Source of the DNA: Prionace glauca
Taxonomy: Eukaryota; Chordata; Chondrichthyes; Carcharhiniformes; Carcharhinidae
NCBI GenBank assembly: GCA_037974335.1
Contig: CM075760.1
Span: forward strand, 41,544,103-41,608,102
DNA length: 64,000 bases
Direction: 5' to 3'
The position numbers and the translations under genes are program-made. This document shows, piece by piece, positions 48,715 through 59,876 of the stretch. The notes under the pieces are model-generated. The model was given only the letters and a program-made list of their open reading frames with translations, did no database searches and was not told where the DNA came from. The first letter of the stretch is position 1; each line of letters begins with the position of its first letter.

Positions 48715-48880
48715 ATAGAAACATAGAAAATAGAAGCCGGAGTAGACCATTCGGCCCATTGAGCCGACTCCGCCATTCACTTTGGTCAGAGCTCATCAAT
48801 ATCCTGATCATATCTACTACCCATATCTCTTCATCCCTTCAACACCAAAAGCTATATCTAATACAGAAACATATTTGTAA
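48715..48880 (-). mobile_element. LINE/SINE tail just before CH1
   Basis: Minus-strand tail with AACATAGAAAATAGAAGCCG and GACCATTCGGCCCATTGAGC, then a decayed coding end. It stops about 70 bp short of the CH1 acceptor and appears not to disturb it. Confidence 0.65.
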
Positions 48881-48948
48881 CAATATGTTTGATGACTTTA
48901 TAAACGCAAATAAGAGTCTAACTTGTTCAATTGGCTATTCTTTCCCAG

Positions 48949-49248
48949 CGACACCGTCTCCGCCCACTCTCTACGGCCTGGTCTCCTCCTGTCAGCAGCA
49001 GAACTCCGGCGGCTCCATCACCTTCGGATGTTTGGCGATGGATTACCTTCCAGATGTCTCCAAAGTGACCTGGAAGAAAAATGGACAGCCGTTCACCACT
49101 GGGTTTAAGACGTACCCGTCAGTGCGAAACACGAAGGGAACCTACACCCTGAGCAGCCAGTTAACCATCAGCGACTCAGCGGGAGAATGTCCCAGAATTG
49201 ACTGTGAGGTTCAACACAGCAGCTCAGTCAAGAGCGTTGAAATACCAT
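48949..49248 (+). CDS. IgM heavy chain constant exon CH1
   Basis: First constant domain of shark IgM, which pairs with the light chain constant domain. The acceptor CCCAG ends at 48948; with the last base of JH the domain starts ATPSPPTLYGLVSSC, the hallmark start of cartilaginous-fish mu CH1. The fold cysteine and tryptophan are present in FGCLAMDYLPD and VTWKKNG, and the second core cysteine in RIDCEVQHS. The early cysteine in VSSCQQQN is a candidate for the bond to the light chain. It ends in phase 1 before GTAAGT (49249), and the codon completed in CH2 is another cysteine (VEIP-C). Confidence 0.95.
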
Positions 49249-49455
49249 GTAAGTGTTATGGAGCTTGTGTGAAACAAACACTGTGGTTAACATGTAGGAC
49301 CTTGGTTATAACTCAGTTAAATAGATGTGCACAATCCAGACCCCTGGAGTGTTCCGGCTAGTGTCTATAGACTGCAAATGAGTTGCTAATGTCAACAAAA
49401 GTTTAATTGATCCACATCTTCTGCAGGAAATGACGAATATGCTTTTTTTCCGAAG

Positions 49456-49767
49456 GTCCTCAAGTTTTCCATCCAACCGTTATCCTCACCGTGAGTTCGA
49501 GTGAAGAAATCTCAAGCAGCAAATTTGCAACCATCGTCTGTTCAATCATCGATTTCCAGCCAGGATCAATGGAAGTGAGTTGGCTGAAGAATGGGGAACC
49601 CACGCATTCAGGAATTGTCACCTCTCCCCCCTGTCGATTGAACGGGAACTTCTCGGCCAGCAGTCGGCTGACAGTCTCCGCTGGGGAATGGTTCAGCAAA
49701 GCGGTCTATACCTGTCAGGTCACTCATCAAGAATTCACTCAGAGTCAGAACATCAGCGTATCTCGGG
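49456..49767 (+). CDS. IgM heavy chain constant exon CH2
   Basis: Second constant domain, 312 bp with phase-1 boundaries on both sides (acceptor GAAG ending 49455; donor GTAAGA at 49768). It reads [18 protein letters not shown], then core motifs [18 protein letters not shown] and YTCQVTHQE. The first codon, split across the intron, makes a cysteine that could link heavy chains. An extra cysteine is seen in SPPCRLNG. N-glycosylation sequons occur in NFS and NIS. The frame is open throughout. Confidence 0.95.
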
Positions 49768-49999
49768 GTAAGAGACTCAAATCGTGCATAAAATATACCA
49801 TTCTGATGTTAATTGGAATTAGGGATCTATTAAAGTTAGTACAAAGCATCGAACAATTTCTAAGTTGTTGTCAGGTATTTTGCTGCATTTGGACAGCGCT
49901 ACTCAGAATTTCATCACAACAGCAATTTTTGTTATTGCTTCCTGAGATGTGCATTTATATTCCATCCCTGACGGCACTTAAGTGTCAACCACTTTGCTG

Positions 50000-50225
50000 T
50001 GAATCTGGAGTCACATGCATGCCAGGCCAGATAAAGACAGCAGGTTTACTTTTCTAAAGGACATTCGTGAACCAGGTGGGTTTTTACAACAAAGGCTTCA
50101 TGGTGATCATTTGACTTTTAATCACTGATTTTTATTAAATTCCCATTTCACCGTCTGCAGTGGTGAGATTCGAATCTATTTCCCCAGAGTGTCGCCCTAG
50201 GTTACAACTCCATCGACAACACACC
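50000..50225 (-). mobile_element. SINE in CH2-CH3 intron
   Basis: Same SINE type as 27829-28140, in the same orientation; recognised by CAGCAGGTTTACTTTTCTAA, CATTCGTGAACCAGGTGGGT and the B-box complement near 50165. Confidence 0.6.
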
Positions 50226-50662
50226 ATGCCACTGTCTCCTTTTCAAATAATGTTCCCTTCTGTCTTGAAGTGAGTGAGGTGGCCTTGACGTGACCTTTTT
50301 TTTTCTTGGGACAGCCGGTAAGACTTGGAGAGACATTGGGTATCGGAGTGTTTCACAGTTCACAGCACAGGGGTAAAATATTGCAAAATGCATCTTAACC
50401 TTATAAACCAACGGCAGTACTTTGTTCCTGAGTTCAGGTTGGTATCAGTTGTAATGCTGATTCATGAGAATGATACAGCAGCTACAATACTTTAATAAAG
50501 GGAATAATTTCATAGAACAAGCTGGTTTGCCATCGCCTATAGAAATTGAAAGGCGATAGTTGGAGATTGATACCTCGAAGGCAACTTGGTCTCCTTCAGG
50601 CTGAAGACTGCTATCCTGCTTCTGAAGGGGAACTAGGGTTGATTTTCATTTTTCATTCACAG

Positions 50663-50971
50663 ACCCTCTCGAATGCCATGAATCTACAGTGAAGATACAG
50701 CCACCACCAATAGAACAGGTCTTACTGGAGGCGACCGCGACCTTAACCTGCATCATTTCTCATGCTCCTTATGGAGTTAACGTGTCCTGGATCCGAGACA
50801 GGAAGTATTTGAAATCAGAGATTGCCGAAAAGCCCGGAGCGGATCCTGACAGCGTGATCAGCAAATTAAACATCTCCACACAAGCCTGGCTGAGTGCTGC
50901 TGTGTTTGAGTGCGTGGTGAGCCATCAGGATCTGCCGACTCCTCTAAGAGCATCTATCCACAAGGAAACAG
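50663..50971 (+). CDS. IgM heavy chain constant exon CH3
   Basis: Third constant domain, 309 bp, after a CACAG acceptor (ends 50662) and before a GTGAGC donor (50972). It begins [20 protein letters not shown] and carries core motifs [16 protein letters not shown] and [15 protein letters not shown], which match the known shark mu CH3 pattern. The tryptophan in VNVSWIR and the paired cysteines are intact. Sequons are NVS and NIS. A cysteine near the start (LEC) may bond to another chain. Confidence 0.94.
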
Positions 50972-50994
50972 GTGAGCTGAGAGATTGAAGCAAT

Positions 50995-51732
50995 AAATGT
51001 GGGGTCAAAATGTAGGTAGGGTTCTGAGGATTGTGGAGGAACTGAAAGATCTTGGGGTTCATATCCCCAGATCTCTAAAGGTTACCACTCAAGTGGATAG
51101 AGCCGTGAAGAAGACCTATAGTGTTTTACCGGTTATTTATAGGGAGTTTGAGTTGAAGGCTGTGGGGTTATGCTGCAACTATATCGGATCACATTTGGAA
51201 TATTGAGTGCAGTTCTGGTAACCTCACTATAAGAAGGATGTGGGAGCATTGGAGAGAGTGCAGTGGAGATTTACGAGGATGCTGCCTGGTTTGGAGGGTA
51301 GGTCTTATGAGGAAAGATTGAGGGAGCTGGGGCTTTTCTCTTTAGAACAGAGGAGGATCAAAGGCGACTTAAAAGAGATGTATAAGATGATGAGGGGGAT
51401 AGATAGAGTGGACGTGCAGAGAATATTTCCTCAGGTGGATGCAGCTGTTACTAGGGGGCATAAATTTAAGGTTCATGGTGGGAGATATAGGAGGGATGTC
51501 CAAGGTACATTATTCACTCACAGAATGGTGGGGTGTAGAATACATTGCCTGCTGCGATAGTGGAGTCGGACACTTTGAGAAGTGTCAAGCCGTTATTGGA
51601 TAGGCTCATGGAGCACACCAGAATGATAGGGAGTGGGATAGCTTGATCTTAGGATTGGACATAGTTCGGCACAGCATTGAGGGCCATAGGGCCTGTACTG
51701 TGCTGTACTATTCTATGTTTCAATGTTTCTAT
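50995..51732 (+). mobile_element. CR1-like LINE, 3' half, in CH3-CH4 intron
   Basis: A third CR1 subfamily, in the sense direction of the Ig gene. Pieces include DLGVHIPRSLKVTTQVD (50997 frame) and FTRMLPGLEGRSYEERL (51240 frame), followed by a tail with GGGCCTGTACTGTGCTGTAC that ends in TTCTATG-type repeats (51709-51732), a classic CR1 end. Frames are broken between the parts. Confidence 0.85.
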
Positions 51733-52218
51733 GTAAATGCATCTCTGTGGCTATCTCCAGTGGAAGTGTACAAGTCAATATTTAATATTCAGTGCATTAA
51801 TGGTCTCTCCTGAATGGAAAAAAAAACTACAACGAAGCGACTATGGGCCGATCGATATTTTTATGGGGAGTTTGATGTGTTGATGAATGAAAAGTGAACT
51901 GAAGGCGATGTTACTGGGTTTATATCGAAGAAGAAGGGGGGAGTCTGATGTGGTGCATCAAAACTAGGAAACCAATAAGAAAAGTGGATCAGTTCGGCCG
52001 AATGGCCTGATTCTGTGCTGTAAAATTTCTGAAACTTCCCAGTCAGCCCCCCTGAGTTATTTGAGAAAACAATTGTGTTCACCTCCCCTCCAAGCTGGAA
52101 GTCAAAAATGGAAACATTTAAAAGCAAAAACGAAGGACACTTTCCTGATATCTCACCAGCGGTTTCATTGCCTCCAGAACTTTCCAGTTTATTGACATTT
52201 ATTGTACATTTTCTGCAG

Positions 52219-52610
52219 ATCCAAATCCGCGGGAACCGGTCGTCTCTGTCCTCCTGCCCTCGGCAGAAGACGTCTCCGCTCAGAGTTTCATCTCCCTCAG
52301 CTGCTTAGTGAGAGGTTTCTCCCCCCGAGAGATCTTCGTCAAGTGGACCGTCAACGACAAGCCGGTGAATCCCGGGAACTACAGGAACACCGAGGTGGTG
52401 GCGGAGAACGGCAATCGCTCCTTCTTCATGTACAGCCTGTTATCCATTGCAGCAGAGGAATGGTCCAGCGGCGCTTCTTACTCCTGTGTGGTGGGACATG
52501 AAGCCATCCCCTTGAAGATCATCAACAGAACAGTTGACAAATCCAGCGGTAAACCCAGTTTTGTGAACATTTCCCTTGCACTGATGGACACTGTTAATTC
52601 ATGTCAATGA
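52219..52610 (+). CDS. IgM heavy chain CH4 exon with secretory tail
   Basis: Fourth constant domain. The acceptor CTGCAG ends at 52218, and the domain runs from [18 protein letters not shown] through core motifs [17 protein letters not shown] and [13 protein letters not shown]. After KSSG the frame reads on to [19 protein letters not shown] and TGA 52608-52610: the IgM secretory tailpiece, with its sequon (NIS) and penultimate cysteine used for polymerisation. A donor (GTAAAC, 52549) lies inside the exon. Splicing there to 56214 removes the tail and makes membrane IgM. Other sequons are NRS and NRT. There is no stop inside the domain. Confidence 0.96.
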
Positions 52611-52637
52611 GAATCACCCGGTTACATTAAAAACTAC

Positions 52638-52652
52638 AATAAAAAGAATAAA
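52638..52652 (+). terminator. Poly(A) signals for secreted IgM
   Basis: Two AATAAA hexamers (52638-52643 and 52647-52652) lie 28-37 bases after the secretory stop, well placed to end the secreted mRNA. Confidence 0.8.
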
Positions 52653-55000
52653 ATCATTTTCCTCTAACGATAAATGAAATACCCAATCGCTTCATTGATT
52701 GCTTTTCAGTTTTCCTTCCAGTAGATATTTTTTGGCTTGAGTCAGGTATTTTCAGGCCTCAGACCGAAGTCTTGTTGAACCAATGCTCCCAGCTCAGATC
52801 CATCCTGTCTTAGAGACAGAGTAGAGCACATTTATTACAGGATTCTCCAAAATGTCTTCACCGACTTTCCTCCCTGAGGAAAAATCCGACAATTTCAACA
52901 TTTGCGTCAAACATTCTCAATATTTAGATCTCGGTGTTCCTGTTTCTCTCATTGTCCATGCCTTTACCCTTTCATGTCAGCTGTAAGCTGCTGCATCACA
53001 CCCACTGAACAGAAGTAAGGGTCACACATAAACATAGAGAAATAATCCCCCATCAGATTGAGGGATAGTGAAATTGTTAACATTCTGGATTCCTACTCAT
53101 CCAACAAAGAGAGGGGAGGATCAATAACTAACCCCTATACCACAACTTCCTCAATGAAAAGAGGAGGAATGTCATTATTTAGTCCATTGCATCTCCACCC
53201 CCTCAGTGGTTAGAACCATCAGGGGCATTGCATCACAGGGTAGAGAGAGGGAAACTATGAGCTCACTGCCCTCCTTCTCCCTAACTCGCGTGTTTGGAAG
53301 GGAACGGCTCTCTAATCAGGAGTCAGTTGTCATCAGTATAAATTAGCTTCTGTTTTTTTTTGCTCCAGATTTTGAAGTATCATTCTCATTATCAAAGTAT
53401 CATTGAAGTATATAATACACATAAACTAACATATGCATATATATTTATGCAACATAATTCAAAAATGTTTCAACATGCTTGTTCCTGTTAATCATGTGCT
53501 GACATTGATTTCCCATAATACAAATTTAAACAAGTAATATAATCCTCCCCAGTTGTCACTGTTCTGTCCCTGATGATTCTGAGATGCATCAATGAATTAT
53601 TTCATTCACTCTCCTGATATCACCGTGCCACTCACATAAAAGACATTTAAACAGCAAAGCCTGAAAATATGCTCCATTATTCGGATTGTTTGGATCACGT
53701 TCAGTTAACAATTGCCGGTAAAACTTGACGCAACAGTTAAAACATATACACACTGACAATACTACACAAAACTATCACAATTAGAAATACAGGTGTAGCC
53801 GTACATACACACACACACACGAATGTGTCGATTCAAACTTGTACAAACAGGCACTAAAACAACAACATACGCACACAATCAAATATTTCCAAAAGCACTC
53901 ACATAAATACACATAAAACACACAAGTTCATACACTTCACTGTATCGGTACACAGACCCAGACACAAACACATACATGCATCGACAGATAGATACATGTG
54001 CATGTATTATCCATAGAACCCTACAGTGCAGAAACAGGCCCTTCGGCCCATCGAGTCTGCACCGAACAAAATCCCACCCAGACCCTATCCACATATCCCT
54101 ACCTATTTTACCTGCTAATCCCTCTAACCTACACATCCCAGGATACTAAGGGGCAATTTTAGCATAGCCAATGAACCTAACCCGCACATCTTTAGACCCA
54201 CATAAATGCACAAACACATACATATACTCAAGTAAGTATATATATTAGCACACATTCACCCTGACAGGGATATACATAAAGACACAGACAATGTTATGTA
54301 CATTAACAGATATATATGGAAATGCATATAAACAAAGAAGCAGGCTGCATATAGATGAATGGACAGCAAAACATTTGCACGCAAACATGTGGACACAAAC
54401 ATTAACATGCTCAAACAGAACAGAATACCATAGCACACATTACTACATATCGAAACACAAACACGAATCAAGATATCGTTATGAAGAACTATCAACACTT
54501 ATATACATACATACATGTTAACAAGTACACACAAACAAATGGGAAAACTGACGCACACAGAAAGGGAAACAAACATTACTAGAATGACAGAAATTAAGAC
54601 ATAGTAATAGAAAGAGGCACATGTGCACCGATTAAGAGTGGCATTAATAATTATACATGGACTTAACACAATAATAGAGTCATTCACACACAATACCAGA
54701 AAAAATGAAATATACACTCAGATGTAGACACACAACTACACAAATCAACAAATACAGGGGAATGAATGCGTACATTAACGCTCTTGTACATGTATTAACT
54801 CAGAGCCAAAGATTAATGCAGAGCACGAGATGATCATGCACACGCACACAAATGTAAAATCTTAAATAAGGTAAATGATGAAAGTAAAATTTAAACATGA
54901 ATTTTAATGGACATATCTACCGACAACACGCCCAATGTACATTGCACCAAAAACACGTGGAAAAACTAAATTAAGCTAGTGATCTACTTACATAACAACA
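52653..55000. other. CH4-TM1 intron, first part
   Basis: Intron of the membrane form. It holds a short CA run (53806-53822), a truncated minus-strand SINE (54006-54202) and a long A/C-rich tract with CACA and ACATA phrases (53800-54870). No gene recognised. Confidence 0.6.
54006..54202 (-). mobile_element. Truncated tRNA-derived SINE
   Basis: Complement of the SINE 3' half: ATAGAACCCTACAGTGCAGA, GGCCCTTCGGCCCATCGAGT, then CATCCCAGGATACTAAGGGG. The tRNA-like head is absent. Confidence 0.85.
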
Positions 55001-55795
55001 TAAGAACATAAGAAATAGGAGCAGGAGTGGGCCATCTAGCCCTTCGAGCCTGCCCCGCCATTCAATAAGATCATGGCTGATCTGTCGTGGCTCAGTTCCA
55101 CCTTCTCGCCCTCTCCCCATAACCCTTAATCCCCTCTCTTATCAAAAAACCATCAACGCGCTTCTTCAAAATATTTAGCGAGGCAGCCTCCACTACTTCA
55201 ACGGGCAGAGAATTCCAGAGATTCACCACCCTTTGAGTGAAGAAGTTCCTCCTCAACTCTGTTCTAAACCGCCCCCCCCCCTTTATCTTGAGGCTGTGCC
55301 CCCTAGTCCTACTGTCTTTTTTGAGCGGGAAGATTCTCTCCACCTCTATCCTATCCATCCCATTCATCATCTTATATGTCTCAATAAGATCTCCCCTCAT
55401 TCTTCTAAACTCTAACGAGTACAAGCCTAGTTTATTCAGCCTCTCCTCATAGCTCAATCCCCTCAACTCCGGTATCAGCCTAGTAAACCTCCTCTGCACT
55501 CCCTCCAGGGCCAAAATATCCTTGCGCAGGTGCGGCGCCCAAAACTGCACACAGTACTCCAGCTGCGGCCTCACCAATGCCCTATACAGCTGTAGCAAGA
55601 CTTCACTACTTTTATATTCAATCCCCCTCGCTATGAAGGCCAGCATCCCATTCGCCTTCCTGACCACCTGCTGCACCTGCAAGCTGGGTTTTTGCGACTC
55701 ATGCACAAGGTCCCTCTGCACCGTCGCCTGCTGCAGTTTTTCGCCCCGTAAGTAATAGTCCTTCCTACCATTCTTCCTACCAAAGTGGACCACCT
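55001..55795 (-). mobile_element. CR1-like LINE, C-terminal part, in CH4-TM1 intron
   Basis: Same subfamily as 312-2118. The minus-strand frame (55092-55793, 233 residues) covers VHFGRKNGRKDYYLRG to the C-terminus and its stop, then the 3' tail at 55001-55090. One short in-frame loss is seen near the RDLVHESQ segment relative to RDLGVLVHESQ. It is antisense to the IgM gene. Confidence 0.92.
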
Positions 55796-56213
55796 CACAA
55801 TTTCAACCATAAATAAGAGATCAGAAATTACATCCCGGCTCTTAAACAGCAACAGTCACAGTTTACATGTCAGTCACCATCTTTGGAAACAATCATTGAT
55901 CAGTGAACGTTCCTCCATATCAGTCATAATATTCTTCAATGAGGGATAGTGCCAAATTGATCAAAAATGAACTGATACTCAAGAAAACATCTTCAGTGCT
56001 TTCTGGCATGGACTGTCCAAGGAATGTACATAACGATCAAGTGTGAACATTGGTACGGAGATTGGTTACTGAGTGTCCTGAATGTAAGAGTAGATAGACA
56101 TTGAAAAATATACAGAGAATACATTAACAGTTTATGAAGGAGAACAGGGAAAAGAAAAAAAATCCCTGGATAAATAAAGTAATTTAATTTCAATTTCTGG
56201 TCTCCGCCCCTAG

Positions 56214-56341
56214 ACCTCACCGACCGCATCTGGATTGAAGACAATGAGGATGATAACAGCAACATCTGGACAACCGCTTCCACATTCATCGTCCTGTTCT
56301 TCCTGAGCATTTTCTACAGTACTGCCGTCACTCTGGTGAAG
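56214..56341 (+). CDS. IgM transmembrane exon TM1
   Basis: Used only in membrane IgM, the B-cell receptor form. After acceptor CTAG (ends 56213) and joined to the internal CH4 donor it reads [19 protein letters not shown], an acidic spacer typical of Ig membrane exons, then a hydrophobic span [19 protein letters not shown] followed by VTLVK. Polar serine and threonine residues within the span fit pairing with signalling partners. It ends in phase 0 before GTGAGA (56342). Confidence 0.93.
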
Positions 56342-56481
56342 GTGAGATGATTCAACTCACTCACATTTCACACTGGCAGAATGGATTTGAAAAATCTCTC
56401 AATGTTTCACTGATTAAAAACTCTAACATTAATGTCCCACATCATAAACAAATGCTTCAATATTGTATCTTTATTTTACAG

Positions 56482-56490
56482 ATCAAATGA
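56482..56490 (+). CDS. IgM transmembrane exon TM2 (last codons)
   Basis: After a TTTTACAG acceptor (ends 56481) the frame reads I-K-stop. With TM1 this gives the very short cytoplasmic tail VKIK. Such a mini-exon is the rule for membrane IgM. The 3' untranslated region continues to about 56960. Confidence 0.85.
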   Translation: MK

Positions 56491-56940
56491 TGGGTTGAAT
56501 TTTGGACGCTGCAGATTCCCCTCAGCTGATTATCAAGATCTCTGTGTGGCTCATGTACAATATCTCCTCTTGGTGACTCTATCAGTAAAATTCTTACAGT
56601 TTATCATTCTGAATCTGAAACTGAAGCAATCATAGACCTTATTTCAATTTTCAGTGTGAAATATACGACACATTTTTCTTATAAATTTAATTGTGATTAA
56701 TAGTTTTCCCGTATTTAAATTTCATGGATAAATAAGAACGTTTCTAATTCCTTATTCACCTTTGTTAATTCCTCATTCTATTAATGTCCTGTTTTCCCTT
56801 TCTGGTGTATGGAACAGATGTACAAATATTGACGGATTCTCTGTGCATGTGTTCTGTTCTCAATGTGAAGCTCGATCGCTGTGTTCACTTCCGTGTCTTA
56901 AAAAAATAATTTTGCTGTAAAATATTCTCTGAATTTTTGA

Positions 56941-56946
56941 AATAAA
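56941..56946 (+). terminator. Poly(A) signal for membrane IgM
   Basis: AATAAA about 450 bases after the TM2 stop, inside an AT-rich 3' region. This is the best candidate for the membrane mRNA end. Confidence 0.6.
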
Positions 56947-57184
56947 TATTGAATTAAACTTTAACCATCTCTGGCTTGGCTTCATTCTGTTCTCCGAACC
57001 CATCACCTCCGCCCCATTTTCCCTATTATAGGGTTTCCCCCTTTTCCCAGACAGGAATGTTCCCCCGGTCATGTCTGGGATGTGGTTGAACTCAAGGCCG
57101 TTCAGTGAAAGAGTCTCTGCGCCACCCCGTGGCCAATCCGTGTAAATACATCTTCATCTCTGCCTGTCTTAGATAAAATCGTGA

Positions 57185-57426
57185 TGTGGGTATGCCGGCG
57201 TTGGACTGGCGTGAACACAGTAAAAAGTCTGACAACACCAGGTTTTAGTCCAACCGATTTATTTGATAATATTCTCACAAGCTTTCGAGGGGGCAGCCTC
57301 TTCGTCAGGTGAATGGAGAGAGAACTCTCCATTCACCTGACGAAGAGGCTGCCCCCTCGAAAGCTTGTGAGAATATTATCAAATAAATCGGTTGGACTAA
57401 AACCTGATGTTGTCAGACTTTTTACT
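57185..57426. mobile_element. Near-perfect foldback element
   Basis: A head (57185-57218; ATGCCGGCGTTGGACTGGCG) is followed by two 102-bp inverted arms (57219-57320 and 57325-57426) around a 4-base loop. Only one mismatch is seen between the arms. The arms include CAAGCTTTCGAGGGGGCAGC and its complement. It encodes nothing. It may be a non-autonomous DNA element or a product of inverted duplication; related halves lie at 5075, 14817 and 48300. Confidence 0.9.
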
Positions 57427-58229
57427 TAGATAAAATCCAGAGACAGAATGAGTGAAGAAGGCGGAGACACCGATGATTTCACTCATAAACTGATCTGTCA
57501 CTGACCGAGTTTCAGGTAATTCTAAACAGTAAAGGTTCTGCTTCATCCGCGACCAATGGGGGTTCGTGTTTGGGAGGAAATAGTTTCCTTTCCCTGCCCC
57601 TTAAAAACACTATCAGAGTCGCAACAGCGTGGGTTAACAGAGTGAGTTTCTCTAAACATCGTCTGATGCAATACTTACAAGTCAGGTATACCACAAGCTA
57701 GATAGAGAACACAGGCAGAACAGAGGTGCAAACCATCAGGTTCAACCAAGAGATCGAGGCGGATTTCACATAAGAACATAATAAATTACACATTTCCAAA
57801 TTACGGCTAGTGTTATGGGATAATTTGAGGTGACCAATACTGTCTTTAACTACAGAGAATATAAACTCACGAGGCAGATATCTCTGTATAAAGACGTAAT
57901 ATTTATTTAAAACAAAAAAACAACAAACAGCTTCTGGGAGATGACAGAAAGGGTTAAGTGGCTCTGGAACAGAGCGCAGAACTTTCCAATGAATCTAACG
58001 TGTACAATCAATAACAGATCAATTATAGATTTTCTTATCGATCATTCCCGCCTCATGTTAGTTTAAAAATCAGTTAAGTTCAGCAAAGATACAGCAATCA
58101 TAATTCCTGACAAGTTACTCAGCCAATCGCATTTTACAACCCAGCATAATGATATCTCCTTCATCCATTTAAATCCGAGGCTGACTCATCTGTAATCAGT
58201 ATCTGGGAGAATCAGGAAGATGAAACAGA

Positions 58230-58980
58230 GTCAATCACTCACAGAGTTTTACAGCATTGAAACAGGCCATTCGGCCCGACATATCTATGCCTCCCTTTTT
58301 AAACAACTAAAATGGTACCTATTGCCTGAGTTTGGCTCATATTCCTCGATAGCTGGCGTTTTTTTTTAAGACAAAATTATACCCGCCTGTACCACTAGCT
58401 CTGGCAACTTGTTCCAGACATTCACGACCCTTTGTGCGAAAAAAAGTGCCTCTGGACTCTTTTAAATCTTTCCCTACTCACGTTAAACCTATGCCCTCTA
58501 GATTTAGACACCAATGCAGTTGGGAAAAGATATGCACTATCTAAACTGAACTATGCTCCATATTATTACATGAACCTCTATAAGATAACCCCTCAGCCTC
58601 CTGCGCTCCAGAAAATAACCAATCTATCCAACCACTTCTTATAACTCAAACCATCAAGTCCCGTGAGCACATTCGTAAATCTTTTCTGCACTCTTTCTTG
58701 TTTAATAATATCCTTTCTATAATAGAGTGACCAGGGCTGTACACAGTATTCCAACGTCTAGTACAACCCCTGCATTCAATGTTCACACCAATGAAACGAA
58801 GCATGTCGAATGCCTTCTTCACCATCATCTCCACCTGTAACTCCACTTTCATTGAGCTCTGACCTTGTACCCCTACATCTCGATATTTTGTAATTTTCCT
58901 AAACGCCCTACCATTTTGGTGCGTTAGTGATTCGTGTTCACCCCTTGCAGGTTTGCAGGCTGGTTTCGATATATTAACAA
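58230..58980 (-). mobile_element. CR1-like LINE, decayed, minus strand
   Basis: The left edge is a tail (CATTGAAACAGGCCATTCGG). The minus strand then encodes broken C-terminal pieces. In the lower part a 117-residue frame (58646-58999) contains LQVEMMVKKAFDMLRFIGV, matching the usual VQKVVKKAYDVLAFIGV segment. Confidence 0.75.
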
Positions 58981-58999
58981 ATAATGTCTTTGTAAACAA

Positions 59000-59780
59000 T
59001 CCTGAATTGCTTCCTGGTGGAAAGCAATTCTGTCAGCATCAGTGGAGTGAGAATTTGTGGTTTTGCTTCCGAACTGGAAATGTCACAGGGGCAACAGGCT
59101 GAGAACAAACACAGATAGTGAAAGGCAGTGATACGTTGCAAAGCGCAGGACAGATGATGTAGTTAAGAGTTCACATGGTGTACTTGCCTTTATTACCAGA
59201 AGCATTGATGAGACGAGCTCAGGAATTATGCTGGTGCTGTATAAAACTCCCATGATGCCACGGTTCGTGAACCATGTGCAGATTCATTCGGATGATACTG
59301 GTGCCAAACTACTTTAACAAGGAGAATAGTTTCGATTCAGTACGCATTTGAGGGTTCAGTTCACTCCACATACAGATATTGTTGTATTAGAAAGGATATT
59401 AAGTGAATTGAACGGGATGCAGCCTGGGGTGAAGTTTGCAGCGATGAAAAGAGGCTGGATAGGCTGGGGCTATTTACCTTAATGTGGAGAAGGATGAGGG
59501 GAAACGCACTGATTTGTACCAAACTATGAGGGATATAGATCATCCAGATGAGAATAACCATTCTGCTTAGTAAATTTGTCAATAACCAGGGGCATAGATT
59601 TAAGGATAGGAACATGATATTGAAAGGGGACTTGCAAAAAAAAACTCGTTAACCTAGATGGCGGTGGGAATCGGGAACTCACAGCCGAAAGTATGGCAGG
59701 GGAAAGAACACTCACATTTAAGAAGCATTTGGATGAACACTTGAAAAGTGAGAACTGTATTATGGCGTTTACATCTGCTA
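59000..59780 (+). mobile_element. CR1-like LINE, decayed, plus strand
   Basis: Plus-strand sequence follows a CR1 C-terminal region and its 3' part (near 59395-59480 an echo of the ILRELNGMQPG and RLDRLGLFTL pieces; near 59580-59640 one of NQGHRFKDRN). Stops and gaps are frequent. Confidence 0.6.
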
Positions 59781-59876
59781 AGTCCTGTATCTAAAGCCCA
59801 ATAGTGTCTGATTTCAGACAGACGGAGTACACATTGGTCTAAATTGATGAAACCCAACCACGTGCTGATGTGTGTT

